Positions 14,039 through 21,984 are shown, counted from the first letter of the stretch. The stretch is 22,094 nucleotides of DNA from CAYFMP01 sp964344215 (GCA_964344215.1 CAYFMP010000064.1:1-22094), one strand, 5' to 3'. Notes: a model not told the origin generated them from the letters alone. Made by a program: numbers and translations.

Positions 14039-15936
14039 ATGACGCAGGAAAGTGTCACTCGACGGCTTGCCGCGATTCTGGCTGCCGATGTGGCAAGTTA
14101 CACGCGCCTCGTCGAAGAGGACACGGCTGCGACGGTGGCCGCTTGGCAGACGGCGCGTGACGGCGTGATCGATCCGGGCATCACCAAGCATGCTGGACGT
14201 ATTATCAAGCTTACGGGCGACGGATTCCTCGCCGAGTTCCACACAGTCCAAGACGCCGTCGAATGCGCCATTGAACTGCAGAACGGTCTAAAACCCGGTC
14301 CCTTGGATTTCCGCATGGGCGTCAGTCTCGGTGACATCACCGACGACGGGCAGGATGTTCATGGCGAAGGCGTCAACATCGCAGCGAGACTCGAGGCACT
14401 GGCAGACAGCGGCGGCATCTGCGTTTCCGGCGATGTCTACCACCAAGTGCGCAACCGGATCGATGAAGCTTTCGAGGATTGGGGCGAACAGAATGTAAAA
14501 CACGTTTCTCATCCGGTCAGGGTTTATGCAATCGAGCGATTCGTTGCGAACCTCGGGGAGCGGGTCTCGACTGTTTCTGGTGGCACCGGCAGGTCCTCGG
14601 CGGCACGGGAGAAACGCCTGAAATTTGGCGCCGCCTTGGTTGCGGGCGCTGTTGCCGTGGTGGCAATAGCCGCCTTCCTACTTTTTCCACAGGACGAGAG
14701 CGAAACTACGCCGACCGGTCCTCGGCTCGCCGTGATTCCATTCAAGAACCTCAGTAACGCCAGGGAAGAAGACTTCTTCAGTGACGGCTTGACGAAGGAT
14801 ATCAACGCGCAACTCTCGCGGTTCACGAACCTGTTCGTTATCGCGCCGAGTTCGGTCCGCGGCTTTCGTGACAACTCAAGTTGCGAACATGTCCGGGCAG
14901 AACTGAAAGCCGACTATATTCTCGAAGGCAGCCTGCGCCGGTCGCAAAACGATCTCCGAGTGACGACGTCCTTCATTGACGCCAAGACATGTCGTCAGTT
15001 GGACTCGCCGGGGCCGTTTGATCGCGATCTGAGCGTGAAGAGCGTTCTCGACATTCAGTTTGAGATCGCGAAACGGGTAGTCGCCGAAATCGGATCTGCG
15101 GATGCGCCCTTGTTCAACTCTCGGATTCAAGATCGGATTCGCCGTAAAGCCCCCGAAAGCATCGCTGCGTATGAGTGTGTGTTGCTGTCGTATTGGTTCT
15201 ACGAGACCTTCGCGCCGGACCGGCATCGCCGGGCCAGGACCTGTCTCGAACGTGCCGTCGAGACCAATCCCGACTACTCGCTTGGCTGGTCCCGCCTAGC
15301 GTTCAGCTATATCGAATCGAAGAAGTATGCGATCGATACGCCAGCCAATTGGGCCGAACTGAGCCGCTCGGCCGCAGAGCGCGCGGTCGACATCGACCCC
15401 GACAACCCGAACGCCTATTACGCCCTCGCAATTCTGACCCAAATGACGACCAAGAATTCGAGCGTTTTTAGAGAATTGGCGAGGAAGGCGGTCGATCTCA
15501 ACCCCAACGATGCATTCATCCTCGCCGACCTCGGTACATGGATGGGCTACTCCGGCGAATGGGAATTGGGGAAAAGGTGGGTGGCTCGTGCCAAGCTTCT
15601 GAACCCCAAGCACCAGAGCTGGTTGGACTACATTTGGCACCTTCATCATTACCTCAAGGGCGAGTATCGAGATNNNNNNNNNNTGCCCGCGACATTGCCC
15701 TCAGGATCAATTTGCCGGGTAACTATATGGTTCAGGCCAGTCTTACGGCCGCCTACGCGATGAACGACGAACTGGAAAAAGCTAAGAGCTCTCTCGAGCA
15801 TCTGCTCAAAATTCGACCGGATTATGCGGACGATCCGCGCGCGCCATTTCAAACCCGCGGCATGCCGAAGGAACTGATCGAGGGCCTGATGGATGGTTTG
15901 CGTAAAGCGGGTTTGGAAATAAGAGGAACGCCATAG
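14039..15936 (+). CDS. Class III adenylate/guanylate cyclase with TolB-like and TPR regions, split by an assembly gap
   Basis: The cyclase domain (about 8-170) retains both metal aspartates (Asp17 in AADVASY, Asp61 in GDGFLAEF), Lys57, and the transition-state pair Asn113 and Arg117 in GVNIAAR, so it should be active. A transmembrane helix lies near 196-216. A TolB-like N-terminal segment starts near 229 (RLAVIPFKNLSN), and TPR-type repeats run from about 395. This architecture is common in Rhizobiales and Rhodospirillales. A 10-N gap (15674-15683) falls in the TPRs. The frame before the gap (from 14039) differs from the frame after it, which continues ARDIALRINLPGNYMVQASL to the stop at 15934-15936. 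The true missing length is thus not 10. GGGGGAAA precedes the ATG. Confidence 0.85.
15674..15683. other. Assembly gap (10 N) causing an apparent frameshift
   Basis: Ten N inside the cyclase gene. The TPR reading frame changes across it, so the real gap length is not a multiple of three away from 10 and the number is a placeholder. Confidence 0.97.
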
Positions 15937-16041
15937 GGCCTCGGTCTCGACCGCTTTTCGAGGTCCGTCTCCGGCTGCAAACGGACACGGAGAAAGGACG
16001 CGACTGTGGTTCGATTTGTCCATGGTGGCGGCTCGAACGGA

Positions 16042-16070
16042 CTGAACTCCCCAGAGAACCGGTTCCATCG
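16042..16070. repeat. Dispersed intergenic repeat, copy C
   Basis: This 29-bp segment resembles 12363-12391, sharing AACTCC, AGAGAA and GTTCCA. It sits in the 216-bp non-coding space between the cyclase gene and the CoA-transferase remnant. The rest of that space holds only short inverted repeats, for example CCTCG/CGAGG at 15939-15963 and GCCCC/GGGGC near 16136-16150. Confidence 0.35.
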
Positions 16071-16152
16071 GTTCGCCAGCACGGCGGACCGCTGGACGTA
16101 GGTCCGAGTGTGGAGGCCGCCCTCCGGCTCGCGAGGCCCCCCTACGGGGCAC

Positions 16153-16278
16153 CTAGTCGTCGGTCCGCACGACGCCGTCGGCGGCCAGTTTATCGACGTC
16201 CTTCGAGTCGTCGCCCAACATTTCGGTGAGGATTTGCCGCGTGTGCTGGCCCAATTCGGGGGCCGGTTCGTCCACACA
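16153..16278 (-). pseudogene. 3' remnant of a CaiB/BaiF CoA-transferase gene
   Basis: The minus strand reads PAPELGQHTRQILTEMLG and then KDVDKLAADGVV up to a stop at 16155-16153. This is the C-terminal end of the intact CoA-transferase at 17384-18601 (PAPNLGQHTRQILTELLG, KDVDRLAADGVV), with about 20 base differences in 111 aligned positions and a different stop codon. The similarity fades upstream near 16278, so about 90% of the gene is missing. No start codon or ribosome site is seen. It is in frame with the GNAT gene just upstream (stop TGA at 16305-16303), which is probably chance. It is best read as the relic of an older paralogue, cut away when the segment up to 17383 was rearranged. Confidence 0.85.
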
Positions 16279-16302
16279 TGACCCGAAACGCACGAAACAA
16301 AC

Positions 16303-16791
16303 TCACTCTAGCGCCCGGAAAGGCGACGCGTAGATCACTTCACCGGATTGATCGTTCAGAGAACTTGGCAAGAGTTCCAACGCCATGAAGTATGGTTTGG
16401 GATAGTTCGTTTTGAACTTGCCCGCCACTGCTGAACTAAATCCAAAGCGCTCGTAATATTTCGGGTCCCCGAGAACAAAAACGGCTCGCCAGCCATCGCC
16501 TCTCGCCCGAGCGATGCTGTCCCAAATCAGACTTGATCCGATACCACGGTTTTGTTCGCTTGGTGCGACTGATACGGGCGCCAGGGCAAGACACCGGTGA
16601 GGCGCTTGAAGTTTCGACAACACAATATGACCCACGATTCTACCGTCGCGTTCGGCCACCAACGATATCACCACATCGCCGGAATCCCTCAGAGCATCGA
16701 CAAGGTCGGCCTCCACTCTTTGGTCGAAAGCGGCGATGACCAAACTTCTGACCGCCGATCCATCGGCGGGAGTTTCTTCACGGATTACCAT
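16303..16791 (-). CDS. GNAT N-acetyltransferase (YhbS-like)
   Basis: This 162-residue protein has the YhbS-type GNAT pattern. It begins VIREETPADGSAVRSLVIAAF, then has VAERDGRIVGHIVLSKL, the ALAPVSVAPSEQNRGIGSSL acetyl-CoA motif, and VLGDPKYYERFGF, which is diagnostic for this group. The substrate is unknown. Codon use is less GC-rich than in the catabolic operon to its right. It is a single-gene unit, with a MITE-like element starting 45 bp upstream of its ATG and a CoA-transferase relic just past its stop, so it may have arrived with the rearranged segment. Confidence 0.85.
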   Translation of the reverse strand: MVIREETPADGSAVRSLVIAAFDQRVEADLVDALRDSGDVVISLVAERDGRIVGHIVLSKLQAPHRCLALAPVSVAPSEQNRGIGSSLIWDSIARARGDGWRAVFVLGDPKYYERFGFSSAVAGKFKTNYPKPYFMALELLPSSLNDQSGEVIYASPFRALE

Positions 16792-16835
16792 GCGACGTTG
16801 ATGGTGGCTCGCTCGGCCTCTGTCAACATCCGTTT

Positions 16836-17068
16836 ATAGTTGAGGCTGTTGAAAAAGTTGGCTGGAGGGTGGCGCTAGGATTTGCCTGATTTCATTTTTC
16901 GAGGGACGAATGGCTCCAGAGGTCGTCTTTACGGTCCTACGCGCCGTCAGGACAAGGTTTTAGGTTCCTCTGCCGGTCCCTTCGTGTCGAAGGTACATGA
17001 AGCCAGCGAGTGGGTAAGAAATTTCGCACTACGCGCCGGCAGAGGAGTTTTTCAACAGCCTCAGCTAT
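16836..17068. mobile_element. MITE-like non-autonomous element with IS-type terminal inverted repeats
   Basis: TGAGGCTGTTGAAAAA at 16841-16856 is matched perfectly in inverse at 17048-17063. Adding ATAG plus one mismatch on the outside gives 20 of 21 bp (16836-16856 and 17048-17068). GGCTGTTGAAAAA ends are common in IS elements of the IS5/IS1182 kind. No transposase is encoded in the roughly 230 bp. A second inverted pair, TCCTCTGCCGG (16966-16976) with its complement (17036-17046), lies inside. No clear target duplication is seen. It is likely an internally deleted IS derivative; the family is not certain. Confidence 0.7.
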
Positions 17069-17170
17069 CAGCAGACCCGGCGAATAAGGGCGATCGTCGT
17101 CCGTCTGGTCTCCGAAAGCATATTCGATCGGGCATACCGGTCTCATCGATTCAATTCCGTCGTCTCACTA

Positions 17171-17231
17171 GATCGGATCACGTTTTGTCGGAAACACGGG
17201 GTGTCGACGACAAAACGTGTGAATCCGATCG
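17171..17231. repeat. Palindromic intergenic element, hairpin 1
   Basis: The left arm 17171-17190 (GATCGGAT then CACGTTTTGTCG) pairs with the right arm 17208-17230, which carries three extra bases. The loop is about 17 nt. The arms resemble those of the hairpin at 17244-17307 (shared GATTCACA, TTTG, CG), so both are units of one repeat family. Confidence 0.65.
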
Positions 17232-17243
17232 GTTTCAATGATG

Positions 17244-17307
17244 TAGAGCAGATTCACATGCTTTGACGGATCGCCTGAGCGATTCCGACAAAACATGATC
17301 TGCTCTA
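17244..17307. repeat. Palindromic intergenic element, hairpin 2
   Basis: The left arm 17244-17274 begins TAGAGCAGAT and the right arm 17279-17307 ends ATCTGCTCTA. The inner parts pair imperfectly and the loop is about 4 nt. It fits the style of repeated palindromes known between genes of alphaproteobacteria (RIME-like). Its right arm also aligns to 41-73 at the other end of the window. The remaining sequence to 17383 shows no other feature. Confidence 0.65.
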
Positions 17308-17383
17308 ACGCGGCAGGCCGCCAGGCGTTCGGTCGAGTGCGACGCGGAACCCTTGCGCCCGCGAGGCCGATCCATGGATCTCC

Positions 17384-18601
17384 TCAATCGTCCGTCTGGA
17401 CGACGCCGTCGGCGGCCAGCCGGTCGACGTCCTTCGGATCGTAGCCGAGCAGCTCGGTGAGAATTTGCCGCGTGTGCTGGCCGAGGTTGGGGGCCGGAAG
17501 AGCGGCCAGTTCGGGCGCGGTCGACAGGTGCGGCGTCGTGCGCGCGAACTTGAAGGCGCCGACGTCGGGGTCGTCGATCTCCATCAGCATGCCGCGGGCC
17601 GCCACGTGCGGGTCGGCGAACACGTCCTCGGCCGTGTAGACCGGGCCGCACGGGACGCCGGCCGCGTTCAGCGTCTCGACCGCCTGGTCGCGGCTCATGG
17701 CGCCGAGGTAGTCGTTGATGATGGGGGCGAGCATGTCGGAGTTGGCCGAGCGGGCCGGCGCCGTCGACGTGCGCTCGTCGTCGATCAGGTCCGAGCGGTC
17801 CATCGCCTCGCACAGCCGACCCCACAGGATGTTATCGGGGCAGTGCAGGGCGATGTAGCCGTCCTTGGCCTCGAAAGCGCCGCGCGGGTAGTAGTTGGTG
17901 AGCTTGCCGCGCTCGCCCATCTGGCCGGCAACCGAATAATAGGTGACCATCTGCTCGTTCAGCGACAGCATGTTGTCGAACATCGCCGAATCGACCAGTT
18001 GCCCCTGGCCGGTGCGTTCGCGCATGTAGAGCGCCTGCATGATGCCGTACGCCGTCATGCAGCCCGAGAACACGTCGGCCAGCCCGTAGATCGTCCAGCT
18101 CGGCGGTTTGTCGGCGAACCCGACCAGGTTCATCATGCCGCTCATGGCCTCGGCGACGATATCGAAGGCGGGGCGGTCGGAGTAGGGGCCGCGGAACCCT
18201 TCCATGCGGCCGAAGCCGGAGATGATCGCCCATACCAGGCCGGGGTGCAGCTCGCGCATCTCCTTCTGGCCGAGGCCCTGGCGGGTCATCGAGCCGGGCC
18301 GCAGGTTCTCGACGACGACGTCGGATGCCGCCACTAGCTTCCGAAAGATTTCCTGGCCGGCCGGCTCGCGCAGGTTCAGCGCCAGGCTCTTCTTGTTGCG
18401 GTTGTAACCCATGAAGCCGGCCGCCTTCCTGACGCCGTCCTTCTCGGCGAACGGCGGCATGGCGCGCCTCGGGTCGCCGCTTCCCGGTCGCTCGATCTTG
18501 ATGACCTCGGCGCCGGCGTCGGCCAGCAGCATGGTGCAGTAGGGGCCGGCCATGTACTGCTCCAGCCCGGTGACGCGGACGCCGGAAAGCGGGCGTTCCA
18601 T
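17384..18601 (-). CDS. CaiB/BaiF (family III) CoA-transferase
   Basis: This 405-residue protein shows the family III layout: LSGVRVTGLEQYMAGPYCT at the start, then DAGAEVIKIERPGSGDP, YNRNKKSLALNL, and ENLRPGSMTRQGLG. The catalytic aspartate is Asp147 in PAFDIVAEAMSG. GAFEAKDGYIAL and the tail LGQHTRQILTELLG follow. These enzymes move CoA between organic acids through an aspartyl-CoA intermediate, as in formyl-CoA, carnitine or succinyl-CoA:acid transferases. It is the last gene of a minus-strand run behind a PrpF-type isomerase (33 bp gap) and a thiolase, so it probably activates the acid that the pathway degrades. A decayed partial paralogue lies at 16153-16278. The substrate is unknown. Confidence 0.92.
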   Translation of the reverse strand: MERPLSGVRVTGLEQYMAGPYCTMLLADAGAEVIKIERPGSGDPRRAMPPFAEKDGVRKAAGFMGYNRNKKSLALNLREPAGQEIFRKLVAASDVVVENLRPGSMTRQGLGQKEMRELHPGLVWAIISGFGRMEGFRGPYSDRPAFDIVAEAMSGMMNLVGFADKPPSWTIYGLADVFSGCMTAYGIMQALYMRERTGQGQLVDSAMFDNMLSLNEQMVTYYSVAGQMGERGKLTNYYPRGAFEAKDGYIALHCPDNILWGRLCEAMDRSDLIDDERTSTAPARSANSDMLAPIINDYLGAMSRDQAVETLNAAGVPCGPVYTAEDVFADPHVAARGMLMEIDDPDVGAFKFARTTPHLSTAPELAALPAPNLGQHTRQILTELLGYDPKDVDRLAADGVVQTDD

Positions 18602-18634
18602 GATGTGTTCTCCTTAAGCGTGGTCCCGGTTATC

Positions 18635-19765
18635 TTATGGGTGATAGACGCGGCCGTCCATGAGGCGGCGGAAGGTCCTGAGCGCCGTCGTGCTGGCGAC
18701 GTGCCAGCCGGTATCGGTTCGCCGCACGTCGGCGTTCATGGTCAGCACGCCGGACGGGTTGGCGATACGCAGGTCGGCGTCCGCTTCCGCCGTGCTCAAC
18801 TCGGCGGCCAGGCTCTCGGACATCCGGGCCGCCGCCGCCAGGCACATGGCGCCGGTCAGCGGCACGGCGCGGTGGATGTTGCCCATCGATTCCATGCGGA
18901 CGGCGATATCGGACTCGGCGGCCCGGAACTGTCGCCCGTCCAACGCGGTGAACGGGCCGGGCCCGGCGATCAGCGCCGCCTTCGGCGATCCCTCCGGTGC
19001 GTCCTCGGGGCGCCCGCACAGACCGGCGGCGACGGCCGCCGTACGGCGCACGGCATCGAGCTTTTCCATCAGGTCGCGGTCGTCGTCGAGGACGGCCGGC
19101 GGCTCGGCGCCGCCGACGCCGAAATCGTCGGCCTTAACGAAGACGCACAGCGCCGCCGCCGCCGCAATCGTCGCCTCGACCTCGCCGACGCCTTCGACGT
19201 CGAGCACGTCGCGGGCGTTGCCGGTCGGCAGGGCGCTGGCGGCGAGCCCGCCCAAGGGGGCCTGGAAGGCGAGGCGGATCGGCGCTCCGGTGCCGGCGAC
19301 GCCGGGAATTTCCAGATCGCCCTCACTGACGGCGCGGCCGGCGGCGACCGCGAAGCGGGCGTGGACGACGACGTCGGTGTTGATGTTGTAGAGGCGGACC
19401 GTGGCCTCGCCGTCGTCGACCGGGAAGATGCCCTGGTCGACGGCGAACGGGCCGACGGCGGACGTCATGTTGCCGCAGTTGGCCGAATAGTCGACCTCGG
19501 GCTTGTCGACGGAGACCTGGGCGAAGGTGTAATCGACGTCGGCGTCGTTGCGCCGCGAACGTTCCACCCACATCGCCTTCGACAACGAACTGATGCCGCC
19601 GCCGAGCCCGTTGAGCTGACGGCCGTAGGGGTCGGGGCTGCCGAGAACATGCAGCAGCAAGCGGTCGCGCTCGGCCGGCTCGGCCGGCAGGTCCTCGGTT
19701 CTAAAGAACACGGCCTTGGACGTGCCGCCCCGGTAGAACGCCGCCGGTGTCGATCGTTCGGGCAT
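18635..19765 (-). CDS. PrpF-family isomerase (aconitate/oxalomesaconate-type tautomerase)
   Basis: This 376-residue protein has the PrpF motifs FYRGGTSKAVFF near the start, LGGGISSLSKAMWV, and YSANCGNMTSAVGPFA with Cys97. The late MGNIHRAVPLTGAMCLAAAAR also fits. PrpF and its relatives move a double bond in unsaturated tricarboxylates or related acids, for example 2-methylaconitate isomerase (PrpF), 4-oxalomesaconate tautomerase (GalD) and 3-methylitaconate isomerase. The methylcitrate genes that usually accompany prpF are absent, so a different substrate is likely. GGAGCG precedes the ATG at 19765, which lies 21 bp after the thiolase stop. It belongs to a four-gene run with a thiolase and a CoA-transferase. 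Confidence 0.9.
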   Translation of the reverse strand: MPERSTPAAFYRGGTSKAVFFRTEDLPAEPAERDRLLLHVLGSPDPYGRQLNGLGGGISSLSKAMWVERSRRNDADVDYTFAQVSVDKPEVDYSANCGNMTSAVGPFAVDQGIFPVDDGEATVRLYNINTDVVVHARFAVAAGRAVSEGDLEIPGVAGTGAPIRLAFQAPLGGLAASALPTGNARDVLDVEGVGEVEATIAAAAALCVFVKADDFGVGGAEPPAVLDDDRDLMEKLDAVRRTAAVAAGLCGRPEDAPEGSPKAALIAGPGPFTALDGRQFRAAESDIAVRMESMGNIHRAVPLTGAMCLAAAARMSESLAAELSTAEADADLRIANPSGVLTMNADVRRTDTGWHVASTTALRTFRRLMDGRVYHP

Positions 19766-19786
19766 GGCCGGGATCGCTCCTCGCCC

Positions 19787-21034
19787 TTAGTCGCCGATCC
19801 ATTCGACGACGGTCGACAGGCCCATGCCGACGCCGATGCACAGCGTCGCCAGACCATAGAACGGGCGCGGCGCGTCGGCCGCGCGGCGCTGCATCTCGTG
19901 CATCAGCGTGACCAGGATGCGCGCTCCTGAACAGCCCGTCGGATGGCCCAATGCGATGGCGCCGCCGTTGACGTTGGTGTTGGCGTGATCGAGCCCTAAG
20001 CGTTTCATGCAGCCGATGGTCTGGGCGGCGAACGCCTCGTTGAGCTCGACCAGGCCGATGTCGTCGATTGAGAGGCCGAGGCGCTTCAGCAATTTCTCGG
20101 TCGCCGGCACCGGCCCGTAGCCCATGACGCCGGGATCGACGCCGGCGGCGGCCGAGCCGAGCCAGCGCAGCTTCGGCTTCAACCCGAGCTCATCGGCGTG
20201 CCGGCGGTTGCCGAGCAGCAACGCCGCGGCGCCGTCGTTGACGCCGCTCGAATTGCCGGCGGTGACGGTGCCGCCCTGGCGGAAGGCGGGTTTCAGCTTG
20301 GCCATGTCGTCCACGGAGGTGTCGAGTTCGAAGCGGCCGTTGGAGCGCTTGTAGCGCGGGTGCTCGTCGGTATCGACGACGAGCGGGTCGCCACGCCGCT
20401 GCGGGACCTCGATGGGGACGATTTCTTCGGCGAACAGGCCGCCGTCGATGGCGGCGACGGCGCGGGCGTGGCTCTCGACGGCGAAGGCGTCCTGGTCGTG
20501 GCGGCTGATCTGCATCTCGTCGGCGATGTTCTCGGCCGTCTCGCCGAGGCTCTGGATCGGATAGAGCTCGTCCATGCGCGGATTGTCGAAGCGCCAGCCG
20601 ACCGTGGTGTCCCACATCTTCGGGTGCCCCATCATCGGCGTCCGGTCGGGCTTCGCCATCGCCCACGGCGCCCGGCTCATGCATTCGACGCCCGATCCGA
20701 TGAACAGATCGCCTTCGCCGGCAATGACCGCGCGGGCCGCCTGGTTGACGGCCTCCAGGGCGGAGGCGCAGTTGCGGTTGACGGTGACGCCCGGCACCTC
20801 CTTAGGGAACCCGGCCAGCAGCACCGACATCCGCGCCACGTCGCGGTTGTCCTCACCTGCCTGGTTGCCGCAGCCGGCGAAGACGTCGTCGAGCCGGGCC
20901 GGATCGACGCCGGTGCGCGCCATCAGGCCCTTGTAGACCTCGGCCAGCAGGTCGTCGGGCCGGATCGAGGAAAGCACGCCGCCGAACTTGCCGATGGGGC
21001 TGCGCACACCGTCGATGATGACGACTTCGTTCAT
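19787..21034 (-). CDS. Thiolase (acetyl-CoA acyltransferase, 3-oxoadipyl-CoA thiolase-like)
   Basis: From the ATG at 21034 the protein has 415 residues, slightly longer than the usual 390-400. The nucleophile is Cys89 in VNRNCASALEAV; His364 lies in GGAIALGHPTGCSG and the second active cysteine is Cys399 in CIGVGMG. ECMSRAPWAM and VELNEAFAAQ also match. The layout is closest in style to PcaF-like degradative thiolases, which cleave 3-oxoacyl-CoA with CoA. CASALEA and CIGVGMG differ slightly from the common CGSGLxA and CxGGGxG forms. An open frame extends upstream to 21649, but it runs through the lipoprotein gene in another frame and is rejected. It lies 23 bp after that gene and probably does the last cleavage step. 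Confidence 0.92.
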   Translation of the reverse strand: MNEVVIIDGVRSPIGKFGGVLSSIRPDDLLAEVYKGLMARTGVDPARLDDVFAGCGNQAGEDNRDVARMSVLLAGFPKEVPGVTVNRNCASALEAVNQAARAVIAGEGDLFIGSGVECMSRAPWAMAKPDRTPMMGHPKMWDTTVGWRFDNPRMDELYPIQSLGETAENIADEMQISRHDQDAFAVESHARAVAAIDGGLFAEEIVPIEVPQRRGDPLVVDTDEHPRYKRSNGRFELDTSVDDMAKLKPAFRQGGTVTAGNSSGVNDGAAALLLGNRRHADELGLKPKLRWLGSAAAGVDPGVMGYGPVPATEKLLKRLGLSIDDIGLVELNEAFAAQTIGCMKRLGLDHANTNVNGGAIALGHPTGCSGARILVTLMHEMQRRAADAPRPFYGLATLCIGVGMGLSTVVEWIGD

Positions 21035-21057
21035 GATGGCCTCTCGGGTGTGTGGGG

Positions 21058-21579
21058 TCAGTTGGCCGGTTGTACCGGCGCCGGCAGGATGATACCGCCT
21101 GCGGGCGCCGGCGGGCTCGGCGTGCCGCGCGGCGATACGGTCAGGGTGACATTGGCGCCGAGCAGCGCCGAATCGGTGATGGCGATGGCCAACACCCGCT
21201 CGCCGTTGACGTAGGTCAGGATACTGGTCGGCGCCCTGACGGATGTGATCTCCTGCCACTGGTGCTGCGGCAGGGCGCGCCGGTAGAAATCGAACAGGAC
21301 ATCGGATTTCGACGAGGTCTTGAGCGCCAATTGGCCGAACCACGGGTTCGACCCGAACACCAGGGTCTTTTCGATATTGATCTTGGCGCCCTCGGGCACC
21401 GGCAGGTCGGGGAACTGCGAGAACGCGACCTTGGCCTTCTTCGAATCGTCCGATCCGGCCCGTGGCGGCAGCAACGAGCCGCCGGAGCCGCACGACGCCA
21501 GGATGAGCAGGCCGAAGGCGAGGCAGCCTCGGCGGAAGGCAGTGGATCCGAATCGGAAGAGCTTTGGCATGGCGCGCAT
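21058..21579 (-). CDS. Lipoprotein of unknown function
   Basis: This protein of up to 173 residues starts with a signal peptide with the hydrophobic run CLAFGLLILASC; Cys30 in LASC is the predicted lipidation site. The mature part has FSQFPDLPVPEGAKINIEKT and LALKTSSKSDVLFDFYRRAL, resembling small alphaproteobacterial lipoproteins that take the form of a short alpha/beta domain. The tail is Pro-rich. No known domain is recognised with confidence. The start may be the ATG at 21579 or at 21570; GGGGGT near the first favours it slightly. It precedes the thiolase by 23 bp on the same strand and is divergent from the rRNA operon. Whether it shares a function with the catabolic genes is unknown. 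Confidence 0.75.
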   Translation of the reverse strand: MRAMPKLFRFGSTAFRRGCLAFGLLILASCGSGGSLLPPRAGSDDSKKAKVAFSQFPDLPVPEGAKINIEKTLVFGSNPWFGQLALKTSSKSDVLFDFYRRALPQHQWQEITSVRAPTSILTYVNGERVLAIAITDSALLGANVTLTVSPRGTPSPPAPAGGIILPAPVQPAN

Positions 21580-21759
21580 GACCCCCGAACTTGCGGACCG
21601 CTGGGCGTGAGGCCGGCCCGGGGAATCTTTCCCCTTCTTCGTATATCACCCCGGCCGCTCCAGGCCAACCGGGAGTGGCCGAATTCGCCGGTTTTTTGCG
21701 GCTTCGGGTGGCATCCGTGAAGTTTTTCGCCTATAATACTTTTTTCGGCCTGAATTGGT

Positions 21760-21788
21760 TTGACAAGACGTTCGTGAGCGCCTAGAAA
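21760..21788 (+). promoter_or_regulatory. rRNA operon promoter
   Basis: TTGACA at 21760-21765, a 17-bp spacer and TAGAAA at 21783-21788 form a strong-looking sigma-70 promoter, placed about 235 bp before the 16S start as in other alphaproteobacteria. A TATAAT at 21732-21737 upstream has only a weak GTGGCA -35 (21708-21713) and may be a second or divergent-region promoter. The rest of 21580-21759 shows no gene. Confidence 0.75.
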
Positions 21789-21851
21789 GCGCCTCCGCCG
21801 ACGGAGTTGGCAACAACTCCGACGGTGTGGTCTGGTCTTTTTCAGGCCCGG

Positions 21852-21863
21852 TGCTCTTTGACA
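21852..21863 (+). promoter_or_regulatory. boxA antitermination site in rRNA leader
   Basis: TGCTCTTTGACA followed by TTGTGAA is the conserved leader motif seen before alphaproteobacterial 16S genes. It is read by the Nus factor complex so that rRNA transcription resists termination. Confidence 0.75.
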
Positions 21864-21918
21864 TTGTGAATAGGTTTAGAAGGGATGCGCGGGCGGCGGA
21901 ATCGCCGTTCGGACGTAA

Positions 21919-21983
21919 TCGAGACTCGTCCATCTGTGCATCTTTTAAGACTCTTAAAAGTTTGTGCATAGGATGGCTCTCGA
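21919..21983 (+). other. Long stem structure in rRNA leader
   Basis: Three nested pairs form one hairpin: TCGAGA (21919-21924) with TCTCGA (21978-21983), CCATC (21930-21934) with GATGG (21972-21976), and CTTTTAA (21942-21948) with TTAAAAG (21954-21960). It may aid folding or processing of the pre-rRNA. Confidence 0.5.
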
Positions 21984-21984
21984 C

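Noticed and set aside
16153..16791. GNAT to CoA-transferase fusion by stop readthrough
   Set aside because: The two parts are in one frame across a TGA, but this has a one-in-three chance and there is no readthrough signal.
17171..17307. CRISPR array
   Set aside because: The repeats are palindrome arms of unequal length with no regular spacers and no cas genes.
21035..21649. N-terminal extension of the thiolase to 620 residues
   Set aside because: It overlaps the lipoprotein gene in another frame, shows no thiolase similarity, and the ATG at 21034 gives the normal N-terminus.
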